A stretch of DNA of 57,593 nt from Lachnospiraceae bacterium (GTDB lineage Bacteria > Bacillota > Clostridia > Lachnospirales > Lachnospiraceae): NCBI GenBank assembly GCA_017513125.1, contig JAFWDI010000025.1:1-57593 (forward strand), written 5' to 3'. Shown piece by piece: positions 9,466 to 18,230 of this stretch. The notes under the pieces are model-generated. The model was given only the letters and a program-made list of their open reading frames with translations, searched no databases and was not told where the DNA came from. Made by a program: the position numbers and the translations under genes. Within the stretch, counting starts at the first letter, position 1. Every line of letters begins with the position of its first letter.

Positions 9466-10688
9466 GCGTGAGAGAAGCATATCTGGACAATGCAGCGACG
9501 ACCAGGGCCTTCGATTCCGTGACAGACGTCATGGTGAAGGTCCTCGCTTCTGATTACGGAAATCCGTCCTCCATGCATACGAAGGGGATGGAGGCGGAAC
9601 GTTTCGTGAAGCAGGCGCGGGAGGAGATCGCGACCGCGCTGAAGTGCGAGCCGAGGCAGATCGTATTTACCTCCGGCGGCACGGAATCGAACAACACCGC
9701 GATCGGCACCGCGGTGCGCACGCTGCGGCACGAGGGACGCCACATCGTGACGACGCCGTTCGAGCATGACTCGGTCTCGGAGCCGATGAAGGCCCTCGAG
9801 AAGGAAGGGTACGAAGTGACGAGAGTCCCGGTCGACGCCTGCGGCATCGTCGATCTGCAGGCTCTGCGGGAGGCGCTGCGGCTGGATACGGTGCTGGTCT
9901 CGGTCATGTATGTAAATAACGAGATCGGAGCGGTCCAGCCGGTCGCGGAGATCGCGAAACTGGTGCATGAGCTGGCTCCGAAAGCCATGTTCCACGTCGA
10001 CGCGATCCAGGCGTTCGGGAAGTACGCGATCCGCCCGAAGAAAGAGGGGATCGACCTCCTGAGCGCGAGCGGTCATAAGATCCACGGCCCGAAGGGCGTC
10101 GGTTTCCTTTATGTGGCGGACCCGGTCCGCTTTAAGCCGCTCATTCTGGGCGGCGGCCAGCAGAACGGCATGCGCTCCGGGACGGAGAACGTTCCCGGAA
10201 TCGCGGGGCTTGCGGAGGCCGTGCGCGTCATGAACGCGGAGGGAGAGGCCTGCACGGAGCGCATGCGGAAGATCCGGGACCGGTTCGCGCAGGGAGTGCG
10301 CCTGATCGAGGGCGCACAGGTAAACGGTCCGCTCGCGAGAGTCCTCGCGCTGCGGGATGACGGAGCCGATGAGGACACGCTGCGGCAGGCGGAGGCTCAG
10401 GCCGCGCCGCACATCGTCAGCGTAAGTTTTGAGGGCGTGCGCGCGGAAGTGCTTCTGCACGCGCTCGAGGAACGCGGCGTTTACTGTTCCTCGGGATCGG
10501 CCTGCTCGACGAACCACACGGCCCGAACGCACAGCCGCACGCTGCTGGCGGTCGGCCTGCGGAAGGATCTGCTGGAGAGCACGCTGCGTTTCTCCTTCGG
10601 CGCGTTCAGCGCGGAGGAAGACGCGGAGTATGCCGCGGAGCAGCTGGCGGAGCTGGTGCCGTTTTTGAGAAAATTCCGGAGAAATTGA
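9462..10688 (+). CDS. Cysteine desulfurase (NifS/IscS type)
   Basis: This PLP enzyme moves sulfur from cysteine to acceptor proteins. The 408-residue protein starts with YLDNAATTRAFDSV, has the PLP lysine in SASGHKIHGPKG (Lys205) and the catalytic Cys348 in the mobile loop CSSGSACSTNHT. That short loop with SGSACS places it in the IscS/NifS class rather than SufS. It overlaps prmA by ATGA and is followed after one base by thiI. Such paired desulfurase-thiI genes in Bacillota supply sulfur for 4-thiouridine in tRNA, so ThiI rather than an iron-sulfur scaffold is the likely partner. No iscU gene is nearby. Confidence 0.93.
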   Translation: MSVREAYLDNAATTRAFDSVTDVMVKVLASDYGNPSSMHTKGMEAERFVKQAREEIATALKCEPRQIVFTSGGTESNNTAIGTAVRTLRHEGRHIVTTPFEHDSVSEPMKALEKEGYEVTRVPVDACGIVDLQALREALRLDTVLVSVMYVNNEIGAVQPVAEIAKLVHELAPKAMFHVDAIQAFGKYAIRPKKEGIDLLSASGHKIHGPKGVGFLYVADPVRFKPLILGGGQQNGMRSGTENVPGIAGLAEAVRVMNAEGEACTERMRKIRDRFAQGVRLIEGAQVNGPLARVLALRDDGADEDTLRQAEAQAAPHIVSVSFEGVRAEVLLHALEERGVYCSSGSACSTNHTARTHSRTLLAVGLRKDLLESTLRFSFGAFSAEEDAEYAAEQLAELVPFLRKFRRN

Positions 10689-10689
10689 T

Positions 10690-11871
10690 ATGGATTACCG
10701 TGCGTTTATCGCGAAGTACGCCGAGATCGGCGTGAAGGGGAATAACAGAAATCAGTTCGAGGACGCGCTCGTGCGTCAGCTTCGGATCGTCCTGAAGGAG
10801 GTCGACGGCACGTTTACGGTGACAAAGACCCGGGGGCGCATCTACGTCGAGGCCGAAGGACCCTTCGACTATGACGACGCGGTCGCGGCGATGCGCCGCG
10901 TCTTCGGCGTGTCGGCGATCTGCCCGATGTGCCAGTATCCCGTCGAGGACGTCGATTCGATGGTCGCACACGTCGTCGATTACATGAAGGACGTTTACGC
11001 CGGACAGAAGATCTCGTTTAAGGTGGAGACCCGCCGGGCGAATAAAAAGTTCGCGATCAATTCCCAGGAGATCAATGCCCTCCTCGGCGAAAAGATCCTC
11101 GAAGCCTGCCCGAACACCCGCGTCGACGTGCATCAGCCGGACGTTCTGCTGCGCATCGAGATCCGGGAGAAACTGAACATCTATTCGAGCGAGATTCCCG
11201 GCCCCGGCGGCATGCCCGTCGGCACGAACGGAAAGGCCATGCTGCTGCTCTCGGGCGGCATCGACAGCCCGGTGGCCGCCTACATGGTCGCGAAGCGCGG
11301 CGTGAAGATCGATGCGGTGTATTTTCATGCGCCGCCCTACACCTCCGAACGCGCGAAGCAGAAGGTCGTGGACCTGGCGAAGATCATTTCCCGCTACACG
11401 GGTCCGATTCCGCTGCGCGTCGTGAATTTTACCGACGTTCAGATGGAGATCTATCAGAAGTGTCCGCACGACCAGCTTACGATCATCATGCGCCGCTATA
11501 TGATGCGGATCGCGGAGCATTTCGCGCTGGAGCATGACTGTCTGGGACTGGTCACGGGCGAGAGCATCGGCCAGGTGGCCTCGCAGACGATGCAGAGCAT
11601 GCTGGTCACGAACGAGGTCTGCACGCTGCCGGTCTACCGGCCCTGTGTGGGACTGGATAAGCAGGAGATCGTGGAAAAGTCGCAGGAGATCGGAACGTTT
11701 GAAACTTCGATCCTCCCGTACGAAGACTGCTGCACGATCTTCGTGGCGAAGCACCCCGTGACGAAGCCGACCCTGAAGTCGATCCTAAAGTCCGAGGCAA
11801 AGCTGGACGAGCACATGGAAGAACTGGTCCGGACCGCCGTGGAGACGGCCGAACTGATCTGGGTGGAGTGA
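10690..11871 (+). CDS. thiI: tRNA 4-thiouridine synthase ThiI
   Basis: ThiI adenylates and thiolates U8 of tRNA. The 393-residue protein has an N-terminal ferredoxin-like/THUMP region (to about residue 165), then the PP-loop ATP pyrophosphatase motif LLSGGIDSPVAAYM around residue 190 and the AANH-type C-terminal region with VTGESIGQVASQT. It lacks the rhodanese extension of E. coli ThiI, as is normal in Bacillota, so it depends on the adjacent cysteine desulfurase and its own conserved cysteines. It closes the run that began with hrcA; no clear terminator follows, only a weak GGATAA/TTATCC dyad. Confidence 0.96.
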   Translation: MDYRAFIAKYAEIGVKGNNRNQFEDALVRQLRIVLKEVDGTFTVTKTRGRIYVEAEGPFDYDDAVAAMRRVFGVSAICPMCQYPVEDVDSMVAHVVDYMKDVYAGQKISFKVETRRANKKFAINSQEINALLGEKILEACPNTRVDVHQPDVLLRIEIREKLNIYSSEIPGPGGMPVGTNGKAMLLLSGGIDSPVAAYMVAKRGVKIDAVYFHAPPYTSERAKQKVVDLAKIISRYTGPIPLRVVNFTDVQMEIYQKCPHDQLTIIMRRYMMRIAEHFALEHDCLGLVTGESIGQVASQTMQSMLVTNEVCTLPVYRPCVGLDKQEIVEKSQEIGTFETSILPYEDCCTIFVAKHPVTKPTLKSILKSEAKLDEHMEELVRTAVETAELIWVE

Positions 11872-11925
11872 AAAGGGCATATTCCCCCTGAAAAATGAGG
11901 CCGGGTGGAGGATAACGGGTGTTAT

Positions 11926-12162
11926 TTATCCGATAAACTCCGCCAGATCCTCGCGGATCTTCGCGATCTCCTCCTCGTCGTTACTGTGGATGATGAGCGA
12001 GGTCGGATGCGACAGATCCAGGCTGAAGATGCCCATGATGGACTTCGCGTCGATGACGTAGCGGCCCGACTCCAGGTCGAAATCGCAGTCATATACGGCT
12101 ACCGTATTCACGAATTTTTTTATCTGCTCGACGGACTCGAGACGAATGGGAGTCTGATACAT
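11926..12162 (-). CDS. HPr-like domain protein without the phosphorylated histidine
   Basis: The 78-residue protein has the HPr fold signature in its second half: DAKSIMGIFSLDLS matches the HPr segment around regulatory Ser46 (KSIMGVMSL). The N-terminal active-site motif with His15 (GLHARPA) is absent; the equivalent region reads NTVAVYDCDFDLESG. It therefore cannot act as an ordinary PTS phosphocarrier. Proteins of this kind occur in Clostridia as orphan HPr-like regulators of unknown job. The start is preceded by AAAGGAGGAG on the minus strand. It is convergent with thiI and divergent from mtaB, whose gene begins only 72 bases away. Confidence 0.85.
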   Translation of the reverse strand: MYQTPIRLESVEQIKKFVNTVAVYDCDFDLESGRYVIDAKSIMGIFSLDLSHPTSLIIHSNDEEEIAKIREDLAEFIG

Positions 12163-12234
12163 GGTGTCTCCTCCTTTTATGTTTCCATCATAGATTCTGT
12201 GCCGGGAAAGGTCAAGCCGCCCGGGAGACTGCCG

Positions 12235-13611
12235 ATGAAAAAGTGTGCCTATAAAAACCTCGGCTGCAAGGTCAATGCCTTCGAGCTGGAAGCCATGAAA
12301 GAACAGATGGAGGCTTCCGGCTGGGAGACCGTGCCCTTCGACAGCCCGGCGGATGTTTACGTCATTCACACCTGCACGGTGACGAACATCGCGGACCGCA
12401 AGTCCCGACAGATGATCCGGCAGGCCAGAAGGCAGTCGCCGGACGCGGTCGTGGTCGCGGTGGGCTGCTCGGTGCAGGCGGCAGCGGCCCGCGGCGCGGA
12501 GGAGAGCGTCTTTTCCGACGCGGATATCCTGATCGGGACGAACCGGAAGACGGATCTGGCGTCTGCCGTGGAGGAGTTCCTGGCCGAGCGGGACGGCGGA
12601 GAACGCATCGGCGATGAAGCCGGGACAGGCCGTGCCGCCGGCCGCAGGAAGCTGACTTCCGTGTGCGCGGACATCCGCGTCGAGCGGACCTACGAGGAGC
12701 AGGAGATCCGCGAGAGCGGAGAGCATTGCCGGGCTTTTATCAAGGTCGAGGACGGCTGCGACCGCTTCTGCAGCTACTGCGGGATTCCTTTCGCGCGCGG
12801 CCCCGTGCGCAGCAGACCTTTCGCGGCGGCGGTCCGCGAGGCGGAGCGCCTCGCCCGGACCGGCGTGAAGGAACTCGTGCTGAACGGCATTGACCTGTCG
12901 TCCTACGCGAAGGATCTCCCCGGACAGCGTGAAGGCCTGGCGGACCTGGTCCGCGCGGCGGCAGCGGCCGAAGGTATCGAACGCGTGCGGCTCGGCTCGC
13001 TCGAGCAGGGCGTGATCACGGAGCCGTTCCTCGCGGAGCTGGCCGCGGTCCCGGAGTTCTGCCCGCAGTTCCACCTGTCGCTGCAGAGCGGCTCGGACGC
13101 GGTCCTCGCGCGGATGAACCGGCATTATACGACAGCGGAATATCTGGAAAAGTGCCGCCTGATCCGCCGCTTCTTCCCTGACGCGGCCGTCACGACGGAC
13201 ATCATCGCCGGGTTCCCGCAGGAGACGGAAGAAGAGTTCGCGGAGACGCTCGCGTTCGTGCGCGAGGCGGCTTTTTCGCGGATCCACGCGTTTCCCTACT
13301 CGCGCCGCGAGGGAACGAACGCGGCGAAGATGAGCGGACAGCTCACCGAGAGAGTGAAAAAAGACCGCTGCCGGCAGCTGATCGCGCTCGGCGAAGAGCT
13401 CAGCAGGGCTTACGGAGAGCGCTTTTCCGGCCGCACGGTCGAGGTCCTTTGCGAGGAGGTCGTGCGCACTCCCGGCGGCGTTTTCACGGAGGGGTACACG
13501 AAGGAGTATGTGCGCGCGGCATTGCCCGGCGAACACCCTGTGAACGCGCTCGTCCGGGCGAAAGCCGCCGAAGTGGAAGAAGACGGAAAACTTTGGCTGA
13601 TCTGTGAGTGA
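12235..13611 (+). CDS. mtaB: tRNA t6A37 methylthiotransferase MtaB
   Basis: The 458-residue radical-SAM enzyme converts N6-threonylcarbamoyl-A37 in tRNA to its 2-methylthio form (ms2t6A). The N-terminal UPF0004 domain has three conserved cysteines (NLGCKVN, IHTCTVTN, VAVGCSVQ) that hold one iron-sulfur cluster. The radical-SAM CxxxCxxC is CDRFCSYC, and a TRAM RNA-binding domain closes the protein. The open frame continues upstream to 11905, but that part lies antisense to the HPr-like gene and does not resemble the family, so the ATG at 12235 is the start. A weak GGGAGA is its ribosome site. Confidence 0.94.
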   Translation: MKKCAYKNLGCKVNAFELEAMKEQMEASGWETVPFDSPADVYVIHTCTVTNIADRKSRQMIRQARRQSPDAVVVAVGCSVQAAAARGAEESVFSDADILIGTNRKTDLASAVEEFLAERDGGERIGDEAGTGRAAGRRKLTSVCADIRVERTYEEQEIRESGEHCRAFIKVEDGCDRFCSYCGIPFARGPVRSRPFAAAVREAERLARTGVKELVLNGIDLSSYAKDLPGQREGLADLVRAAAAAEGIERVRLGSLEQGVITEPFLAELAAVPEFCPQFHLSLQSGSDAVLARMNRHYTTAEYLEKCRLIRRFFPDAAVTTDIIAGFPQETEEEFAETLAFVREAAFSRIHAFPYSRREGTNAAKMSGQLTERVKKDRCRQLIALGEELSRAYGERFSGRTVEVLCEEVVRTPGGVFTEGYTKEYVRAALPGEHPVNALVRAKAAEVEEDGKLWLICE

Positions 13612-13660
13612 TCTGTGGGGAAAACAGGCGGAATCCCGCAGGCTTTTCGCTCCCTGACCC

Positions 13661-13689
13661 TTGCCATATCGCGCTCGGGTCCATATAAT
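13661..13689 (+). promoter_or_regulatory. Promoter of the ireB operon
   Basis: TTGCCA (13661-13666), a 17-base spacer and a perfect TATAAT (13684-13689) lie 24 bases before the ireB start, giving a short leader that holds AAGGAGG. Confidence 0.8.
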
Positions 13690-13712
13690 GTATATGTTAA
13701 GGAGGCTGAATT

Positions 13713-13985
13713 ATGGCTGATATTTCTATGACCCAGTTTTTTGACTCTGAAAGCAGCAGACAGATGGAGGTCGGTGACATCCTTCGCCAGGTCTATCAGG
13801 CTTTGACGAGGAAGGGATATAACCCTGTTAACCAGATCGTCGGTTATATCATGTCGGGGGATCCCACGTATATTACCAGCTATGAGAATGCCCGTTCCCT
13901 GATCATGCGCGTGGAGAGAGACGAGCTCCTGGAGGAGCTGGTGAAGTTCTACGTGGATCATAAACTGGAAGATCGGAGCGTCTGA
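13713..13985 (+). CDS. ireB: IreB family regulatory phosphoprotein
   Basis: This 90-residue protein of the former UPF0297 family opens with MADISMTQFFDSES and has the conserved core GDILRQVYQALTRKGYNPVNQIVGYIMSGDPTYITS. In Enterococcus faecalis IreB is a dimer phosphorylated on N-terminal threonines by the PASTA kinase IreK and modulates cephalosporin resistance; a threonine is present at residue 7. The kinase gene is not in this window. It is the first gene of the conserved ireB-ruvX-DUF1292 operon, with AAGGAGG before the ATG. Confidence 0.95.
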   Translation: MADISMTQFFDSESSRQMEVGDILRQVYQALTRKGYNPVNQIVGYIMSGDPTYITSYENARSLIMRVERDELLEELVKFYVDHKLEDRSV

Positions 13986-13988
13986 CAG

Positions 13989-14477
13989 ATGAAGATCCTG
14001 GCTTTGGACTACGGCGCGAAGACGGTCGGCGCGGCGGTGTGCGACACTTCACTCCGTGTGGTGCAGGGCATTGAAGTCATCCGGCGCGACCGGGAGAATA
14101 AGATCCGGAAGACGCTGGTTCGGATCGAAGAATTGATCGGGGAGTACGGCATCGACATGATCGTGCTGGGACTCCCCTTAAATATGGACGGGAGCACGGG
14201 CGAGCGGGCCGGCAGGTCGGAGGAATTTGCGGAGCTTCTCCGGCGGAGGACCGGTCTTTCCGTGTGCCTGCACGACGAGCGGCTGTCGAGCGTCGAGGCC
14301 GACGAGCGGATGAAAGCCGCGGGCGTCCCGGCGGAGAAGCGGAAGATGCTGATCGACATGGTGGCGGCGGAGGTCATCCTCGAGGATTATCTGGCGTCGC
14401 AGCAGGCCGCGGCGGGAGAGGACGGAACGCTGCCCGGGGCGGCGCAGCCCGAAGGAGAGAGTCATGGAAGGATTTGA
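13989..14477 (+). CDS. ruvX: Holliday junction resolvase-like protein RuvX (YqgF)
   Basis: The 162-residue RNase H-fold protein is a putative nuclease linked to 16S rRNA 5' maturation or junction resolution. The catalytic acidic positions are visible: Asp in LALDYGAKTVG, Glu/Asp around MIVLGLPLNMDGSTGERA, and Asp/Glu in CLHDERLSSVEADERM. About 20 extra residues extend the C-terminus (QQAAAGEDGTLPGAAQ), and their codons overlap the start of the next gene by 14 bases. It begins three bases after ireB, so translation is coupled. Confidence 0.93.
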   Translation: MKILALDYGAKTVGAAVCDTSLRVVQGIEVIRRDRENKIRKTLVRIEELIGEYGIDMIVLGLPLNMDGSTGERAGRSEEFAELLRRRTGLSVCLHDERLSSVEADERMKAAGVPAEKRKMLIDMVAAEVILEDYLASQQAAAGEDGTLPGAAQPEGESHGRI

Positions 14478-14718
14478 GCCGATCGTCCTGACGGACGAAG
14501 AGGGAAACGAGGTCACGTTTTACATCGTGGACACCACGCGCATCGCAGGCGTCGAGTATCTGCTGGCCGCCGAGGAAGGCGAGGACGGAGAGTGCGTGAT
14601 CTTCCGCATGACCGAGGACGGCGGAGACTACGTTATGGACCCCGTGACCGACGAATCGGAGATCGAGTACATCTCGAAGGTGTTTTCAGAACAGAACGAA
14701 GATATCGACATTGAGTGA
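14464..14718 (+). CDS. DUF1292 family protein (YrzB-like)
   Basis: The 84-residue acidic protein has the DUF1292 pattern: LTDEEGNEVTFYIVDTT, a middle strand VEYLLAAEE, and YVMDPVTDESEIEYISKVF. The function is unknown. It sits third in the ireB-ruvX-yrzB operon that is conserved across Bacillota. The start ATG overlaps the end of ruvX. A second, longer DUF1292 protein is encoded at 33238-33600. Confidence 0.9.
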   Translation: MEGFEPIVLTDEEGNEVTFYIVDTTRIAGVEYLLAAEEGEDGECVIFRMTEDGGDYVMDPVTDESEIEYISKVFSEQNEDIDIE

Positions 14719-14729
14719 ATCCCGGAACG

Positions 14730-14751
14730 GCGCCGCAGGAAAGCGCGGCGC
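14730..14751 (+). other. Hairpin upstream of RNase J
   Basis: A 7-bp perfect stem GCGCCGC / GCGGCGC (14730-14736 and 14745-14751) lies in the 75-base gap between the DUF1292 gene and RNase J. It has no T run. It could be a processing or attenuation element for the RNase J message. Confidence 0.35.
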
Positions 14752-14793
14752 GGGGACCGGCGGATCCTCCGGTATCTTCGTGAAGGAGGAATT

Positions 14794-16455
14794 TTGAGTA
14801 AAAAGAAAAAACTGCGCGTCATACCCATCGGTGGTCTCGGAGAGATCGGGATGAACATGACGCTGATCGAATACGGAGACGACATGATCGTGATCGACTG
14901 CGGCATGTCGTTCCCGGCGGATGACATGCTGGGCATCGACCTCGTCATCCCCGACATCACGTATCTGCTGGAACATGTGGAGAAGCTTCGCGGTGTGTTT
15001 ATCACCCACGGGCATGAGGACCATATCGGCGCTCTGCCCTACCTGATGAGACGCGTGAGCGTGCCGCTGTACGCGACGAAGCTTACCATGGCGCTGATCG
15101 ATAAGAAGTTCGAGGAGCACGGCCTGACCGGCATTGTCGAGGAGCATGTCGTCTCCTACGGTACCGTGGTCGACGCGGGCTGCTTCTCGGTCGAATTTAT
15201 TAAGACGAACCACAGCATCCAGGACGCGGCGGCGTTCGCGATCCGCACCCCTGTGGGCATGCTGGTCCACACCGGCGACTTTAAGGTCGACTACACTCCG
15301 GTCTACGGAGACCCGATCGACCTTCACCGGTTCGCGGAACTGGGAAGCGAGGGCGTCCTTGCGCTGATGTGCGACAGCACGAACGCGACGCGCGAGGGCT
15401 TCACGATGTCCGAGAGCACCGTGGGACGGACGTTTGACGATATCTTCGCATCGAACACCGGCCGGCGCATCATCGTCGCGACGTTCGCGTCGAACGTGGA
15501 CCGCGTGCAGCAGATCGTGAACACGGCCTATAAGTTCGACCGGAAGGTCGTCGTCGAGGGCCGGAGCATGGTAAACACGATCAGTACCGCCGTGGAGCTG
15601 GGCTACGTCACGGTTCCCGAGGGGACGCTGATCGAGATCGACGACCTGAAGAAATACGAGGACGAGAAGACCGTCCTGATCACGACGGGAAGCCAGGGAG
15701 AGTCCATGGCCGCGCTGTCGCGGATGGCTTCGGGGATGCACCGGAAGGTCCGCATTACCGCGAACGACACGGTGGTCCTCAGCTCGACCCCGATCCCCGG
15801 GAACGAGAAAGCGGTCTATAAGGTCATTAACGAACTCTCGGAGAAAGGCGCGCGGGTCATTTTCCAGGATACGCACGTCTCGGGCCATGCCTGCAGCGAA
15901 GAGATCAAACTCATCTATTCGCTCGTCCGTCCGACCTACAGCATCCCGGTCCACGGCGAGCACCGCCATCTGGTGGCGCAGGCGCGGATCGCCGAGCAGC
16001 TGGGAATCCCCGAGGAGAACACCTTCATTATGCGGGTGGGCGACGTTCTGGAGTTCGGAGATAACGGGGCTGCCGTGTCGGAGCATGTGACCGCGGGGAG
16101 CATTTTCGTCGACGGTCTGGGCGTGGGCGACGTGGGCAATGTCGTCCTGCGCGACCGGCACAACCTCGCCGAGAACGGTATCATGGTCGTGGCGATCACG
16201 GTCGACAGCGAGAGCCGCGAGATCCTGAGCGGACCCCGCATCGTCAGCCGGGGCTTCATCTATGTGAAAGAGTCCGAGGAATTCATCGACGAGACCGAGA
16301 CCATGGTCGTCGAAGCGGTGCATAACCTCGTGGAGAAAAAAGGAAAAGCGGATGTCGGAGCGCTCAGAAACGCTATCCGCGACGCGCTGCGCGACCTGAT
16401 CTGGAAGCGCATGAGAAGAAACCCCGTGATCCTTCCGATCATCATGGAGATCTGA
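14794..16455 (+). CDS. rnj: Ribonuclease J
   Basis: The 553-residue protein is a metallo-beta-lactamase/beta-CASP ribonuclease with 5'-3' exonuclease and endonuclease activity in mRNA decay and rRNA maturation. Zinc ligands are in HGHEDHIGALP, the strand motif IPIGGLGEIGMN opens the fold, and beta-CASP motifs include TTGSQGES and SSTPIPGNE; HVSGHA and VHGEHRHL supply the late histidines. Translation starts at TTG, which follows GAAGGAGGA by four bases and gives the expected MSKKKKLRVIPIGG. Only one RNase J is seen in this window; it is closer to J1-type length. Confidence 0.95.
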   Translation: MSKKKKLRVIPIGGLGEIGMNMTLIEYGDDMIVIDCGMSFPADDMLGIDLVIPDITYLLEHVEKLRGVFITHGHEDHIGALPYLMRRVSVPLYATKLTMALIDKKFEEHGLTGIVEEHVVSYGTVVDAGCFSVEFIKTNHSIQDAAAFAIRTPVGMLVHTGDFKVDYTPVYGDPIDLHRFAELGSEGVLALMCDSTNATREGFTMSESTVGRTFDDIFASNTGRRIIVATFASNVDRVQQIVNTAYKFDRKVVVEGRSMVNTISTAVELGYVTVPEGTLIEIDDLKKYEDEKTVLITTGSQGESMAALSRMASGMHRKVRITANDTVVLSSTPIPGNEKAVYKVINELSEKGARVIFQDTHVSGHACSEEIKLIYSLVRPTYSIPVHGEHRHLVAQARIAEQLGIPEENTFIMRVGDVLEFGDNGAAVSEHVTAGSIFVDGLGVGDVGNVVLRDRHNLAENGIMVVAITVDSESREILSGPRIVSRGFIYVKESEEFIDETETMVVEAVHNLVEKKGKADVGALRNAIRDALRDLIWKRMRRNPVILPIIMEI

Positions 16456-16515
16456 CGGAAGCGGGAGACCGGCCGGGCCGCAGGTCCGGGTGCGATACAT
16501 CTTAAGGACATGAGT

Positions 16516-17352
16516 ATGGACGAGAGAGAAAAGAACGAGAACCTGGAACCGGAAGAGCCGGAGATTCCCGAGGTCTCCGAAGAGTCCGAACCTGCCGAGA
16601 TGCCGGAAGACGCCGCGCCTGCCGAAGAGGCGGACGCCCCGACCGATGCGGCCGATGAACCGGTCGAGCTCGACGGTATGGAAGATGACCCGGAACCCGA
16701 AGAGGATGCCGGGGAGTCGGAGCCTGCCGAAGTCCCTGAGACCGCCGATACTTCGGAAGAGCCTCTCGAGCCGCAGGATCCACCGGCCGAAGAGCCTGCC
16801 GGAACACCCGCCGAAGAACCTGATAATGCCGCGGAGAAGAAGATGACCAGGGCCGAAAAGAAGGAAAAGAGAAAAGCCGAAAAGGCGGAGAAAGCCGCGA
16901 GACCGAGAAGGTCGGACCGGCTGGGCTTCCGTGTCGGCGTCCGGCTGATCGCGGTCCTCATCGTGATCCTGCTGGCGCTCGGAGCGTTTTACTTCGGCTA
17001 TTCGATCTTTAACCAGAAACCGGTCACGGAAAGCGGCGACCCCGAGACCTACGTGATCACGGTCGACGAGGGTGAAGACATCGCCTCTATCGCCTCCGAG
17101 CTGAAGGAAGCCGGCATGATCCGAAGCGTGATCATCATGCGCATCCAGGATAAGATCTTCGATTACGGCCTGGTCCCCGGAGACTACGAGGTGAACTCGG
17201 GCATGAACTCGCTCCAGATCCTTTCCTGGATCAGCGATCCGAACCACACTCTGGCCGATTCGCCGGAGAACGTCCCCGCGCAGCCGGAAACGCAGGCTCT
17301 GCCTCCGGCGGAGACGGAGACCGAAACTGCGGCTCCGGAGGAGGGCGCTTAA
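16516..17352 (+). CDS. Membrane protein with MltG-type N-terminal domain, no catalytic domain
   Basis: The 278-residue protein begins with about 110 acidic Pro/Glu residues, then a Lys/Arg block (KKEKRKAEKAEK) and one membrane helix at roughly 140-162. An extracellular region follows: VITVDEGEDIASIASELKEAGMI and GLVPGDYEVNSGMNSLQILSWI. This matches the LysM-like first domain of the endolytic transglycosylase MltG (YceG). The catalytic YceG domain with its Glu is missing, and the protein ends in a short Pro/Glu tail. Short MltG-like proteins of this kind occur beside RNase J in Clostridia. I chose the second ATG because AAGGA (16504-16508) is correctly spaced from it; the ATG at 16510 would have only one base. 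Confidence 0.75.
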   Translation: MDEREKNENLEPEEPEIPEVSEESEPAEMPEDAAPAEEADAPTDAADEPVELDGMEDDPEPEEDAGESEPAEVPETADTSEEPLEPQDPPAEEPAGTPAEEPDNAAEKKMTRAEKKEKRKAEKAEKAARPRRSDRLGFRVGVRLIAVLIVILLALGAFYFGYSIFNQKPVTESGDPETYVITVDEGEDIASIASELKEAGMIRSVIIMRIQDKIFDYGLVPGDYEVNSGMNSLQILSWISDPNHTLADSPENVPAQPETQALPPAETETETAAPEEGA

Positions 17353-17401
17353 CGATCCGCGGCCGGCTCTGCCGGCCCGATGCTTCTTTTGAGGTGGAGC
17401 C

Positions 17402-18190
17402 TTGTCGTTCATTTTTCTGATCATCGGGCTGTTCATGCTCATATACTACGGATTCCTCGCGATCTTCGCCGGTCATGCCATCGGCGTGGCCCTCGTCTGG
17501 CTCATCGCGGGAATCTTTTTTATTGCCCTGTTCGTCAGCTCCTACACGAAACGAAAAGGCATCCGCGCGTTCCGTTTTCCGCTCTTTATGCGCGTGTTCG
17601 TGATCACGAGCGCGGTCATCGTCATTGCCCTGTTCGCCTACGCGGCCGTTCTGGTCCTCGGCGACGTCAGGCAGGATGACTGGAACGCGGAACCGGAATT
17701 CGTGATCGTGCCCGGCGCGGCCCTGAACGGAGACAGCGCCGACGTCGTTCTGCAGGCGCGGCTGGACGCGGCCGCGAACTACTGGCGGATCCATCCGGAC
17801 GTCATCATCATCGTCAGCGGCGGAAACGCGCGCGAAAACCGTCCTTCCGAGGCTCAGGTCATGCGCCAGACGCTTCTGGCCAGCGGCGTGCCTCTGCAGA
17901 ACATCATCACGGAGACCCGCTCGGTCAGTACCGAGCAGAACCTCCGCTACAGCCTGGAGATCATCGGACAGAACGCGCGGGAAGGCGTGCTCATCATCAC
18001 GAGCGATTTTCACATGTTCCGATCCCTCCGCCTCGCGGAGCGGCTGACGGACGTTCCGGTCTACGGATACCCGGTCGAATCCCCGAGATGGGAGTTGCCG
18101 TATTATCTGGTCTACGAGGGCCTCGCCCTGTTCAAGGGGTGGATGAACGGCTACCTGGACGACGCGGCGTTCCTGCCGTCATTTTCTTAA
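17402..18190 (+). CDS. DUF218/YdcF family membrane protein
   Basis: The 262-residue protein has three or four N-terminal membrane helices (to about residue 88) and then a DUF218 domain: FVIVPGAALNGDSADVVLQARLDAA, IIIVSGGNARENRPSEAQVM, the TEQNLRYS motif and LIITSDFHMFRSLRLAE. YdcF/SanA/ElyC proteins act in envelope polysaccharide or vancomycin-barrier functions, and the chemistry is not settled. It begins with TTG, six bases or fewer after a GAGGTGGAG sequence, and lies 49 bases after the MltG-like gene. The likely site is the outer face of the membrane. Confidence 0.85.
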   Translation: MSFIFLIIGLFMLIYYGFLAIFAGHAIGVALVWLIAGIFFIALFVSSYTKRKGIRAFRFPLFMRVFVITSAVIVIALFAYAAVLVLGDVRQDDWNAEPEFVIVPGAALNGDSADVVLQARLDAAANYWRIHPDVIIIVSGGNARENRPSEAQVMRQTLLASGVPLQNIITETRSVSTEQNLRYSLEIIGQNAREGVLIITSDFHMFRSLRLAERLTDVPVYGYPVESPRWELPYYLVYEGLALFKGWMNGYLDDAAFLPSFS

Positions 18191-18230
18191 TAGCAGAGCC
18201 GCCTGCCGGCGGCGTCAGGAGGAACCGTAC

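Noticed and set aside
11905..12234. N-terminal extension of mtaB
   Set aside because: The extra 110 codons lie antisense to the HPr-like gene, which has a clean ribosome site and family motif; MtaB proteins begin at the MKKCAYKNLG position.
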